Source: Leucogyrophana mollusca
Lineage: Eukaryota > Basidiomycota > Agaricomycetes > Boletales
Direction: 5' to 3'
DNA length: 64,000 nucleotides
NCBI GenBank assembly: GCA_021014945.1
Contig: MU266428.1
Span: 31,177-95,176, forward strand
Made by a program: the position numbers and the translations under genes. Below, piece by piece: positions 11,522 through 23,251 of this stretch. The notes beneath the pieces were generated by a model. It did not search any database and was not told the origin of the DNA. It was given only the letters and a program-made list of their open reading frames with translations. The stretch's first letter is position 1, and each line of letters opens with the position of its first letter.

Positions 11522-13917
11522 TTATGTCCGTAGGAAACGAGAAAGGACCCCTTGGACGGCGATCTTCTTCATGATTGTTGGTTCTGGTGCTGCTCGCCGG
11601 GACGTCAGAGAAATGCAAACAAGCGATGGGGCGGGGACTTACGGTCCGTCAATCCTTCGTCCTTCACCTTACGCTTGATACTGTCCATGACTTCACTGAC
11701 AGCGGATCGATCGAAGTCCCCTCGTGCCTTCATCAGTCCTTCTACAAAGGGAATATTGGGGCCATGGACCTTGGCAAAGGCCCAGAAAGATAAAAACACC
11801 AGACTCTTCGAAGCCTCCAGCATAGCCAACACCATCTCTACAACCGAGAAGTAGTCCTCGAGCTCACTTGTCGGCTTGAAAGCGTTAAAGAATGAGAAAA
11901 TCTCGCTGATGTCCTGTTTGATGCGGTCCGTCGCTGCTGGCATTCTCAGCTTTGGACAATTTGCGAGTGCGGTGAGGTAGGTGACAAGGAATGCGTCCAG
12001 CAGGTACTCCACCAGGAGCTCGAGGAGGGACGGGTTGATGAATGATTGGTCAGACATGTAGTCACGCATAGTGATGACGATCTGCTGCATAATCCCGTCG
12101 TACCATGAAGGCTGGAACAGTTGTTTGGTAGCGGGTCTCAGGTCGTTAAATATGATGTCGATGAAGGTTTGTATGCACTTCTTGGCGACATCTAGATTAC
12201 CATCAATTGCGTCGTTGAGTTTCTCGCTGATTGATGTCCTGTATTTTTCGGATACGAGAGGCTCCAGTCGTCCAAGGAGGGCCTCTGAGTAGTCGGCCGA
12301 CTTGATTTGATCGTTCGCCAGCGCTATGCAGTATTCTGCGAGGCCTGCTGTGATCTCTTCGGGCTTGTCCGTTTGCTTCTTCAACTCTGCCTCGACGACC
12401 CTTGCCCACTGATCTTGGATACTTCTCATAACCCGGTTGACCTCGCCTACCACCCGTGCGAGGATCGCGCCCTGGCCGCTCTCTGTTGCTGCATCGATCT
12501 GCTGATTGACCATCTGGAACAAGATGACGGCCCCTTGTGTGCCATACAGGCCATCGCCGTCAACCTCTGGCGGTTCTGAGCGAGCCGTGAACTCCTGAAT
12601 TTCTGTCTTGATAAGATTTGCCGACCACTCGTCGAGCTTCTTCACGATCAATTTGAGGTAGTCTTCGATCAGGTTCTGCTCTTCTCCGTTGAGTAAAGGT
12701 GGGTCTATGAAGTCTGGCGGGACATCGAGTTCTTTCATGCTCTTCTTGTATTCTTTCAGCCAGGCGTGTACGTGGAGAAGGACGCTTGCATCAGGTTCGG
12801 ACGCGAGAAGGCGCTGGATTGTCGTGTTTAGTGTCTTATGGTACTCCTTGATGTAGAATGCATAGATTTCGTAGCTGGGGGGAAAGCAGGGAACAACATC
12901 ACTCTCGATGCGAATCAAGTCCTGGTAAATCCAGCCGAGATTGTCGAGGAATGCACTAGGATCGTGCTCATGGCGCTCATACGCATCGTTGAAGCTGCTT
13001 TTTATAGAGTCTGTTATGGCTTTGGTTACTTTGGAGCGGTAGTGCTTCAGGACCCTGGCATTCGCTTGCATGGATTTGAACTTTGATGCTGCGTCCAGCT
13101 TGGCCGCTTTTTTGACAAGACGTATTGCAATTGCCTATATGATGCGGTGAGCTTCATCGATTGAGGACTCTCTGCCCTGGTCATACCTTTTCGTCTTCGC
13201 GTCCTTCCATCTCCGCGATTTTAATTAGCTTGACTACGACTTGAGGGTAGCCGGCGCGCACGAGCGGGAGGATATTCTGCGCTAGTTCCAGAATGTATGC
13301 CTCAAAGTCGTCACTAAGTTTGTTGAGACGCTCGAAAATTCGGGTGAGTTTCTGACGCGAACTGGCAGACGCCTTCTTCGCCTGGTGCATAGTTTGATTT
13401 CGAAAGGCCTCGAGCTTGTTGATTTGGAAATGTATTGACAGCAAATTGGGGGCTGGACCCAGGATATCTCTGCTGTCAGATGCGAGCAGCCCTTCAAGCG
13501 CGTCGAGTTTGGAGTTCATGTCCAGTAGGTTATTGACCATTTCTTCCGTCTGCTCGAAATTTCGATGTGCCACAGAGACCTGGAAGGGCGTTAGTAGTAT
13601 GTCCGTCCACGGCGAACGCTACGCACTCTGCTGATCTGGTCAAACGTTGATACGACATTCTGTGGGTCGGTGCAAAGTCTGTCCACCGCCTGCATCTCCT
13701 CCTTTATGGCCTGTACATTATTCCGCGTTCCGAGAAGTTTCTTGAGTCCCTCTCGAGTAGCATCGAGCTGTTCCTTGACTCCGCTCTTAAGCCTTGCATC
13801 GATGGAGGCCTTTTCTTTCTCCAACTTCTTCCTGAATGCAATTACTTTCAAGAGATCATCTGGAGATTGCAAGTATTCGCCAACTGCTTGTGCTGCGGAT
13901 ACCTGCGGTGCAGACAT
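11522..13917 (-). CDS. SEC6: Exocyst complex component Sec6
   Basis: Subunit of the exocyst, which tethers secretory vesicles to the plasma membrane at growth sites. Four exons (13917-13627, 13579-13187, 13134-11643, 11589-11522) encode 747 aa, close to EXOC3 in animals. The N-terminal coiled region (LKVIAFRKKLEKEKASID) and the long alpha-helical body (YEIYAFYIKEYHKTL, FNDAYERHEHDPSAFLDNLGW) match the family. The last exon adds IMKKIAVQGVLSRFL. The first intron has a perfect TACTAAC branch sequence. It is convergent with NAD synthetase, 144 bp apart, and divergent from COQ6. Confidence 0.93.
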
Positions 13918-14113
13918 TCGAGCCTGAAAGCTGAAAGTTCAACTCAGGCCAGCTGGGGTGAAAGGTAAGAAAGAAGTACTGTCGAAATTAGCACAGGTAA
14001 GATATTTGAGTAAGATGACAATAAGTAATCCAGTGGGTTGCTGAGGAGAACAACACTGCTGGATTCGGACCCAGTAGTCTAAACGGTACATACACCTTTT
14101 GGCGCTTACCGCT

Positions 14114-16094
14114 ATGGCCTCCTTGTCGGTGCGGCGAGCACTGAAAAGATCCGGGTCGCAAATTTTGACGCGCCAAAGGCGAACGTCGTCCAGAGCTTAT
14201 AGCTCTGAAAATGTGGAGGATACGGACGTAGTTATCGTCGGCGGTGGACCAGCCGGGCTCGCGCTCGCGAGTGCTTTGAGTGAGTCTCTTCCTCCTACAA
14301 TTGGTATCCCAGCTGACAGTTGTCCGGACGGACAGCTTCGCATAAAATTGTGTGTGACTCTCTCAAGGTAACGTTGGTTGAGGCAGGCGATTTGTCCAAA
14401 GTGCAAGACTGGAGTCTCGAACCCAATGTGTTCTCCAACCGCGTCAGTTCGATCACGAATTCATCCCGGGCCTTCCTGGAGGGTACGTGGCTCCGTGGCA
14501 CAACGTTTATTATTGAAGTGAACACGCTCGATAGGCATTGGAGTGTGGGACTACGTCGATGAAGCCCGCACCACTCCCATACAACAGATGCAGGTACAGA
14601 ATGGTCGATATCTTCTAATTCATCATGCTGAACCTTCGAGTAGGTATGGGATGGTGTCTCGGATGCTCGAATTACGTTCGATGCCTCGGACATCCCACTG
14701 GGTAGCTCCAATGTGCCAGAATGCAGTCACATGGCACAGATGACCGAGAACCTCAACCTCCAACGTGCACTCCTTCGACGCTTATCAACAATTCAAGGTT
14801 TAAAGTTGCTCCAGCGCGTAAAAGTAGACTTAATTCAACGCGAGAACAGAGAGAGTGGCACAGGCTGGCCTCTCGTCCACCTATCTGACGGCTCGGTTCT
14901 TCGAACGAGGCTACTGGTAGGCTTTCCTCGAAAGCCAACCTCACTAACTGACCCATGTGTAGGTCGGTGCCGATGGCTTTAACTCACCAGTGCGCTCCTA
15001 CGCCGGCATATCATCTTATGGATGGTCATACGACACCCAAGCCATAGTGGCCACTCTAAACCACTTCGAACGCAGCCCTTTCCAAGCGCCCAACAACACC
15101 GCATATCAGCGATTCCTCCCCACTGGTCCCATCGCCTTTCTTCCGCTTTCTCCGACCGTATCTTCTCTTGTATGGTCTACGAAGCCGCCGCTCGCGGCCA
15201 TCCTCAGCAAGTCTGAACCAGGTGTTCTTGAATGCATGATCAACGCGGTTTTCCGGCTCCCCGAGATCTCAGTGCGGTATTTACATCAGCGTATCCTTGA
15301 TTCGGGGAGTGGTATGTCCAAGGAACAAATACAGGAGGAGATTGCGTGGAGGGAGCGATCGGATAGTATACCAAGCCATTCCGCTTACGCCTCTGCGTCC
15401 AAGAGTGCGTCGGAGGGTGGTATACCACCGAGTGACGCGGAAGCTATTCCGTCGCTGGTCACGTCTATACAGGCTGGTACTGTCGCCAGTTTCCCTCTTC
15501 GATTCAACCACGCCGACTCCTACATCGGCGAGGGCGCAGGTAGCCGAACCGTGCTTATTGGTGATGCCGCACACACAGTTCACCCTCTCGCAGGCCAGGG
15601 CCTTAACCTTGGTCTGGGTGATGTCGAAGCACTGACACGGTGTATCATCCGTGCACTTGGACAGGGCGCCGACATTGGTATGTGTTTCGATCATTCCACT
15701 TTAGTACGCCCATTCAAGCGCACGTACTTCTATAGGCTCATACACAGCACTCATCCCCTACGCTCGCGAGCGTTACTTTGAGAACCACAAAGTGATGGCA
15801 GCAGTGGACAAATTACACAAGCTTTATTCCTCAACTGCGGCTCCTGTTGTATGGGCCCGCTCTGTGGGGGTTGAAGTCCTGAATGAGCTTGATTCAGTAA
15901 AGGCTGCACTGATGATGAATGCTGGGGCTTATGGACACACGGGAGGGAATAACGGGTCTGGCTGGAATGTTTTGGCGAGGGGGGTCGAGGTGCTGGCCGG
16001 AACTGCTAGTGCTGGAAAGATGTTAGGGGCTGGTCTGAGTGGGGTCATAGGGCAGGGTTTACAAACACTTCTCAAAAGTGGCGGTCAACGGTAA
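14114..16094 (+). CDS. COQ6: Ubiquinone biosynthesis FAD monooxygenase COQ6
   Basis: Flavin-dependent ring hydroxylase of coenzyme Q synthesis, acting at the matrix side of the mitochondrial inner membrane. Six exons (14114-14279, 14336-14482, 14535-14593, 14644-14916, 14963-15677, 15736-16094) give 572 aa. An Arg/Ser-rich presequence (ASLSVRRALKRSGSQ) fits mitochondrial import. FAD-binding motifs are VVIVGGGPAGLALASAL and GDAAHTVHPLAGQGLNLGLG, and VGADGFNSPVRS is the third signature. The acceptor of intron 1 is at 14335; nearer AGs break the frame. An insert of low complexity (SASKSASEGG) lies in the middle. Confidence 0.93.
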
Positions 16095-16906
16095 CGCATC
16101 CTGAAGGCCTGACCCTTGGACTAATAGCCCACCAGTTTCCTACCATACGGGCATGTTATCATTAGTCATTCCCCCGGTACAGTGTCCGTTGTCCTCGCCC
16201 ATACTCGAATTCGGACTGCCGTACGCTTGGAGGCACTGTCCCTGTTGGCAGTCTCTCACCAAATGTGTCAGTGGTTTGCAAATCAATATAGAGGTGCCAA
16301 ATATTTAAGCATAGAGCGGACGTGAAATCCGAGCGACGTGCCAGCTGATGCCGATGCTGACCGTCCCGGATTAATATTGCATTTCAGGGAGCTTCCGATA
16401 CCCAACGGATACCATTTGTTCCAAGCGTTCTGTCACCTCGTAGTTTGATTTGCTCATTCTGTACTAGCCGAGTGCAAACGGTATATCCAATTTGCCTCAG
16501 CGTGACAAGCGAGTCGAAACTGGGAGATACATCTGTGGGTACAGTCACCGAGTAACTTGTTCTTTACATAGGTGGCTGTGGTATAGCGAAGTGGTATTTG
16601 TCCCTGTGTTATCTCGAAGCCTTTGCCAAACAAAGATACACAACTTGCCGCGCCCACTACCGCATTCCCAAAAAGGGAATAAACATTTATGCTAACCTTC
16701 CACCACTCTGGCCTTTTGGCTTAGATTAAGTGTAGTACATCTATCGCTAAACCAAGCCCAGATGCAATCGATCACTGGGCAGCAAACCGTAAAATGCCTT
16801 CAAGAGTACAAATGGGGTGTTCGCGGTGCTGGAAGCAAACTTCCTTCTTAAACTATATAGACATACATTTTATCCAAGCACTGTTACCTCTTCTAGGTCC
16901 CCTCCC
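16095..16906. other. Intergenic between convergent COQ6 and ADE17
   Basis: About 0.8 kb with no supported ORF, RNA gene or repeat; both flanking genes end into it. Confidence 0.55.
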
Positions 16907-19084
16907 TCAGTGGTGGAACAGGCGAAGAGACGTGTGCGCAAACACCATCTCATGCTCGTCAGCAGCCTTGATGCACTCCTCGTCCATCACGCTACCGCTG
17001 GGCGCTGCCAAGTATCGCACTCCGCTCTTCCTCGCCCTGTGCACATTGTCCGCGAACGGGAAGAACGCGTCGCTCGAGCACGCGACCCCATCAAGCTTCG
17101 CGGCCCACTCCTTCCTCTCCTGCTCCCCAAGTGGTGCCGGAATCTCCTCAAACTGTCCCTCCCACTGTGCCTTCTCTCCGCCCTCCAGCACCTCTCCACC
17201 TACAAACAAATCAATTGCGTTTGCCTTCTCGGCCCGCTTGACCCCCTTTTTGAACGGGAGGGCAAGGACACGCGGATGGTGTCGGAGCCACCAGATGTCT
17301 GCTTTTCCCCCTGCAAGCCGGGTGCAGTGGATGCGAGATTGCTGGCCTGCGCCTAGACCAACGATCGCACCGTTCTTGGCGTAGGCGACGCTGTTGGATT
17401 GAGTGTATTTAAGAGCAAGAGTGGCGACGATAAGGTCTGTGACGGCCTGACTTGGAAGCTAACGCAGTAGCATTGATTAGTTGTCGTGGTGGCGGATGGA
17501 TGGATGGAGACACACCTCCTTGTTCTTGGTAACAATGTTTGCGAACAGACTCGGGTCGATCTTAGCATCGTTTCTTCGCTGCTGGAGATGAATCCCATAA
17601 ACCTGGCGAGTTTCCACTTCCGGAGGAGAGTACGAGGGGTCCATCTGGGGCCCTTGATCAGCTATGATCGAAGTAAATTGAACCAGTTTTGCAATACCTC
17701 GAGTACACAGTACTTTCCGGCCTTCTTCTTTTTGAGGACATCAAGAGCCTCTGGGGTGTATCCCGGGGCAATGATACCGTCCGAGACTTCTCGCGAGATG
17801 ATGCGTGCCGTCGCAAGATCGCAAGGTGCAGACAGAGCGATGAAATCGCCGAAGGACGACATGCGGTCGGCGCCTCAAAAATGAGAGGGTAAGACAGCGA
17901 TGACTATAACAAACCACTACTACATACCACGAGCTCGCGCATAAGCGCAAGCCAAAGGCGTCAGGGGCTCTTTCAGATCCTCGACGCCGTAGACTTGCTT
18001 TTCGGTCTCATCCAGGGCAAGGCCAACAGCAGCTCCCGCTGGTGAAACGTGCTTGAAGGAAGCTGCTGCAGGGAGGTTCAAGGCCTCTTGCAGCTCCTTG
18101 ACAAGAGCGTACGAGTTGAGAGCGTCCAGGAGGTTGATGTATCCCGGAGAACCACTGAGAACTGTAAATGGCCTTTGAGTTGAGGAAATAAACACAAGTA
18201 AAATGAGATATTGCCTTTGAATGGCAGCGCTCCCTCTGTAACAAAGGTCTGTGCAGGTTTTTGGTGAGGGTTTGCGCCATATCGCAGCACCATCCTCTGC
18301 ACGGGCACAGCAGGGTTTTCTTGCTCTGCAGAAGCATACTGCTCCCTAAAGTACCCGCTAATAGCTTCGTCATACTTCGCGGTCATTTCAAAGGCTTTCA
18401 GAGCAAGCTTGCTCCTGATATTTTGACCAACGTCTCCTTGACCGTCCTTCCATGCCTGGAGGAACTCGGTATAATCTGCGGGATCGGAGAGCACAGAGAC
18501 GCGCTCGTGATTCTTCGCCGCAGCGCGGAGGAGAGTTACACCTCCGATGTCGACCTCCTCCACCGCATCTGCGAGGGTGCATCCTGGCTTGGAGATGGTC
18601 GAGGTGAAAGGGTAGAGATTGCACACGACGATCGAAATGGGGGAGATCGACTGGGCTTTCAGATCCTGTTCGTCAGATGGAATAGAGCGTGCAAGGATGC
18701 CTTGATGGGTTTTCGTCGATCAGAGATATCGGTAACCAAAGAAAAAGACGCGTACCGCCGTGGACCGCAGGGTGGAGGGTTTTTACCCTGCCTCCCAGCA
18801 TCTCAGGAGCTTTAGTGATATCAGAGACATCTCTGATAACTGAATAAGCCTGCATATCGGACACTAGCATGCTTAGCACATACTCGATGGGTATTCCAGC
18901 CTCCCTGATTTTTTTCGCAGTGCCTCCCGAGCCTAAGAGGCGCACTCCTGCTCCGCTGAGACCCCTCGCCAGATCGAGAAGATCGGATTTGTCGTATACC
19001 GACAGCAGTGCTTTAGTAATAGGACTGCCCGTTAATCATGGACAACGATCGTCGACGGTTTCTCGTACCAATTGGCTGGGACAT
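16907..19084 (-). CDS. ADE17: Bifunctional AICAR transformylase/IMP cyclohydrolase (PurH)
   Basis: Catalyses the last two steps of de novo IMP synthesis in the cytosol. Eight exons (19084-19069, 19010-18884, 18832-18756, 18700-18215, 18161-17928, 17873-17698, 17644-17516, 17458-16907) encode 598 aa, the normal length. The N-terminal MGS-like cyclohydrolase domain has [17 protein letters not shown] and [13 protein letters not shown]. The transformylase domain has the KH motif ([13 protein letters not shown]), [26 protein letters not shown] and [14 protein letters not shown], and ends in LRLFHH. The first exon is 16 nt (MSQPI). Intron 4 (18162-18214) appears to use a GC donor. Confidence 0.95.
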
Positions 19085-19444
19085 GGTGATAAGGTGTAAA
19101 GCAGGAGCACTCAATCTTGATCGGGTCACCAGAAATTTTATTATCTTATCTTATCAGCTGAGGTCATTCGGACTGCCTGAGCAGCGAGCTTGGATGCTTG
19201 AGGAACTCATTCGTGATTGTCTCTTAAAAGGATTAAAAGAATAGAATCACTAATGGTGGAGAGAATGCGTTTCTTTCCTTCACGATCAAGTGCTACCGTG
19301 AATCCAATCACAAACATATCAGGCTACAGATCTCCTCTGCGGATCCAAAACTCGACATCGATACCGCTCAGAGCCCACGACGGGACAGCGACCTTCTTCA
19401 GATATTATAAATCTGATGTTTTTTTGATTATAGATGAATAGAAA
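19085..19444. other. Intergenic between ADE17 start and glycoprotein end, with an unexplained open frame
   Basis: On the minus strand around 19,230-19,400 a hydrophobic, protein-like reading frame (KVAVPSWALSGIDVEFW, then MFVIGFTVALDREGKK) is split by one stop. It could be a further exon of the glycoprotein gene or noncoding sequence. Not annotated as coding. Confidence 0.35.
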
Positions 19445-20547
19445 TTACCTTCGCCGGGGGCCACCATATATTTCGGCAAAGTTGATTACATCTTCACTCC
19501 CAGGAGCTCCAGTTGACGATGCACCAGTAGCAGTGCTTGAAGATGGAGCGCTGTGTGTGGCGGAAGACTGCAATGATTCGTTTAGCACCGCACGAATACA
19601 TAATAAGAGCAAAATGACGCACGATTACAGCTGAGCTCGAACTGGGGGAGATTCCTACACCAGTCGCTGAGCTAAAAGACTAGCAAGTAGAGGTCCGTTA
19701 GCTAGCGTGTACCGGACCATAAGAAGCATCAAACCTACTATTACAGTTGAGCTCGAGCTTGGGATAACGCCGGTGCCAGTTGCATTACCCATGGAGCCGG
19801 ACTGGAAAAAGCAGACCATCAGCCACTACACGCACAACAAGCTCGATCAAACTCACGGATACAACCGTACTCGAGCTGGCCGAGGACTTTATTGTGGTCA
19901 CCGTGCTGGGTGCAGACGACAGAGTCATCGAGCCAGTGGCTGCGCGAGTGGTGTTCGAGGTCATGCCAGTCTGCGAACAAGTCACGTCAGGTCAGCTAAA
20001 AACTCCTAACTCGCGAATAGGTGAGACGAAGTCAACAATACGTACACCAGTAGCCCCAGACGCTGAGCCAGTAACCGTGACAGTCACCGTTACGGGAGGT
20101 GGGTACTCCCCGGTGGAATTCCAGTGTCCATGAGTACCGTTGTGGTAGTGGTGCCTGTATCCACCACCGTGGCTGTGGTTGGTCGAGTTCGCATGCCCGG
20201 TGTTGGTCGTGTTACTTGAAGGGGGAGCTGTGCCTGAACCTGTTGAGTTCGACGAGCCGCCCGATGAATGGGTGCCATTCATTGGAGGAGCCAGAGACGT
20301 CCCATTCGCGGGGGGCATTGTGGAGTTGCCTGTCATTGGGGGAGGCAGCAATGTCCCATTCGAAGGAGGCAAGGTGGAATCTAATGTATGGCAGATCGCG
20401 ATCAGAAACCGGGAAGGCAAAGGTGGACCACAGGCACTCACTCCGCGCGACGAGGCCGCCGCCAATGAAGGCTGGGCGTGGAAGGGCGACGGCACTACCG
20501 GCAAGGGAAACAGCTGCGAGGGGGAGGAGGACCGAGGGGAACAACAT
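19445..20547 (-). CDS. Secreted Ser/Thr/Pro-rich glycoprotein with duplicated mini-exons
   Basis: Predicted extracellular or cell-wall mannoprotein; no enzymatic domain. Six exons (20547-20442, 20380-20046, 19970-19857, 19801-19745, 19679-19629, 19567-19445) encode about 261 aa. A signal peptide (MLFPSVLLPLAAVSLAG) is followed by many NGT/NST sequons and Thr/Ser-rich segments, a His/Gly-rich patch (HSHGGGYRHHYHNG) and VTVTVTVTGSASG. From exon 3 onward all exons are phase 0 and repeat a Ser/Gly/Thr theme. No GPI tail is visible with this end. The donor GTAATC inside exon 6, or the GTAATT at the stop, could extend the gene leftward, so the 3' end is uncertain. Confidence 0.7.
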
Positions 20548-21467
20548 GTTTATCAATTCGTAAGTTGTGGAGATGAAAGTGCGCTGCACAGAGAAGTAGT
20601 GTAAAGGAATGTAACCTGGTTCAAAGACGGACAAGTCGATACCAGATCGACTGAGAAATGCGAAAGGAAGAAAGAGACGCGGTGAGTATCCTAGGGCAGA
20701 AGGACGCTGGAGGACCTTAGTTCATGAGTGTCGACCTTTATAGATTGTATGCCGGATGTTGTAGCATCGCCTTCCATCTCCGTATAGCAAGGATACGAAA
20801 CGAGGTGGGGCGGAATGTTTGATCCCACTAATTGAGCTGATGAAACGCATCGAAGGTTGGAAGGGCGAATGGACAGATGGGTGTTACATAACGTACTTTG
20901 ATCACAATGGATGATGAGCGCTCGCTATACGGAGGCAGTCCACTAAGGCTACCCTGACGTGAGACACTGCAACAAGTGACCCCGCTGTATGCGTGGTCGT
21001 CCAGTCAAGCAGTATTACCTTCTGTGAACCACTTTCTGCGTGCCATTTCCAGGATGAGCTTTGGTGTCTAAGACAGTCCAGTCAACTGATCAGTGTCCCC
21101 AGCTAAATCTTCACGTAGTGGCGCTAAGGAGGTAGGAGATTACACGAGTTAATAGTGGTCCTCGCCAAATCAAGGTCGCTTGACGACATGGCAGAGCTAG
21201 AGCGGCCAGTAGAACTGGGAGGCTGGGTTTCCGCAGTATAGCTAATCTTAAGCGACGGTGACGAGGCAGTCCTAGCGCTGAGAAAAGAGACTTATAACTT
21301 GGATGGTGCCTTCCAGCATCAAAAACGTGGAGTCTTAATTGCGACTACGATGTCCTATTTATTTTCGTCGAATGTTGAGCTGGACTGGAAAGATGAGATT
21401 CCTTGCTGGCGGCTCACACAAATTTGAGGAACGGCGCACCTTCTCAGTTATTTAAAATGCATTACTA
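20548..21467. other. Intergenic
   Basis: About 0.9 kb with no supported gene; it includes the presumptive promoter of the secreted glycoprotein and the 3' flank of HGH1. Confidence 0.5.
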
Positions 21468-23129
21468 TCACACTTCTTCGATCTTGTTATCCTCGTCGTC
21501 TTCATCCTCTGCAATAGCAGTCTGTATCTTCCCGTTATCATCGCCCTCAGTTGCAGGGGCTTCATCACCCTTCAGTAACTGAACGAGACGCTCGATGTGT
21601 TCTGAAACCTGTCCAGCCATCATCAGCCACTCACGTATATATAGGACTTGTAGTATGAGTTCTACCTTATCGACGGTCTCTTCCATGTGTGCACCCCGGA
21701 CGATTTCGTAGACTCCATTAGCCCTCAGGTACTCCCGTCCCCATCGAGTTGTACACAGTAGAAGGAGAGTCTCAACGTGGGTCAAGCGCAGGACCGAGTC
21801 AACTTCGCGTTTTTTGGTGGAAGGTAGGAATTGCAAAGCGGATGGCAGTCGCTCTTGCTCCTGATCACTAGGGTCAGAAAAGCCACGATCTCCACGAATC
21901 ATGGAGCGAACCTCAAGATCCAGCTCCTCTGGTCCAGCAAGAGGCAGGAGTATGTATGGCAGTGCATCGATTCCGGGTGCGACTACAGTAGAGGGAGGGA
22001 CCGAGACCGATTCGGTGTCTGGTGATAGCAATGCACGGTGAGCCGATGTTTGGAAGGTACAATTCCTGTGGTTTTACTTGTCAGGCTGGTTCAGCCATGG
22101 TTCAAAGCAGAGCTTACTTAATCGTGGAGGCGACACCCCCTCTTCGTATCGTATCCTTGTATTCGGTAAAAGCCACGATCCTTGCGAGTGGATACTCGAG
22201 CGCTCCCGCAGACCGAATCTCGTCTACGTGTCGAGGAGTGACGAAGAAACTGCGGCCGCTCGGAGACTGATGGGTTGTCTTCATTTGCGGATCGCAATGC
22301 GATACGGGGAGAATGACGAACCGTAGTAATGTTGGCGAAGACGCTGGCCAGGAAATGCAACTCCCCCTTGCGCTTCCGATTTACCTTGTCCTCGGATGCA
22401 TCTGGCAACGCCCCTTGCACAAAAGCATCAATAAGAAGAGGCAAGGCCAGCACGTCGCGCTCTTCCCCGGAAGGGTATGGAACTGGCGCAGATGATGTCC
22501 CTGCCCGAGATTGTGTGGGATAATATGACGTAGAAGAGGCGTCTGAAACGACGGACACGTTCAAGCTCAGCATGGCGGAACATGTCGATGACGATGCGGT
22601 AAGATTGGACAGAAGCATGGAAGCTAGATCGGCAAGGATCGCATCCGGATTCTATACAGCAATTTGAGATTTCTCGTCAAGGACTGACTTTGGAAACTTA
22701 CCAATATGTAGGAAACCAGAAAGGTGAGAAATGATGATTCTGTCAAAAAGGGTACCAGTAAAGGCGAGTCTGATAGATTCACCAAAGCTCGGAATGCATC
22801 GTGTGCAACGGCCTGGTGAGTCGTCAAGATCGGCAAGAATATTAGGCCAGGCAAAGTGCTTACGAGCTGATCTCTGCAGAGCAGCTTTAGATCCCGGATG
22901 ATGTCGGTTTCCTGAGGCTTGTGGAGGCCCCCACTTTGGAGACCATTGAAGAATAGATTGCGGTGCGGCGAGCCATTTGGGGTCTGACCCAAAAGATTTG
23001 ACAGGGCTATTTGCCGCACCTGGGGGTTCTTGTCTCGAAGGAACGGGATAAGCTGGGATTGAGGATTAGCGTTATATTCCCCAGTATAAAATGTGGATGG
23101 AAGAGCACCTCTCTCAGTTGTTCCTCCAT
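21468..23129 (-). CDS. HGH1: HGH1-type eEF2 folding chaperone (DUF383/384)
   Basis: HGH1 proteins are armadillo-like factors that deliver nascent elongation factor 2 to the TRiC chaperonin. Seven exons (23129-23109, 23052-22864, 22812-22702, 22651-22322, 22266-22118, 22065-21666, 21608-21468) encode 446 aa. The N-terminus, once the first 56-nt intron is removed, reads MEEQLRE-LIPFLRDKNPQVR, the typical family opening. Later signatures are HDAFRALVNLSD, ASVFANIT, FFVTPRH, and YILLPLAGPEELDLE followed by THVETLLLLCTTRWGR. The C-terminus is acidic. It is divergent from SPT20 with only about 120 bp between the ATGs. Confidence 0.92.
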
Positions 23130-23251
23130 TTATTGACCGAGATGTGTTTCCCACGGGTGATTAACGGAATACGTTGCTTAGCTAATTTAAGGTGCATCCG
23201 GGGCTGTGGCACTCGACGCTTCACTCCAAAGCTCAAGCTCACAGTCAGTGC

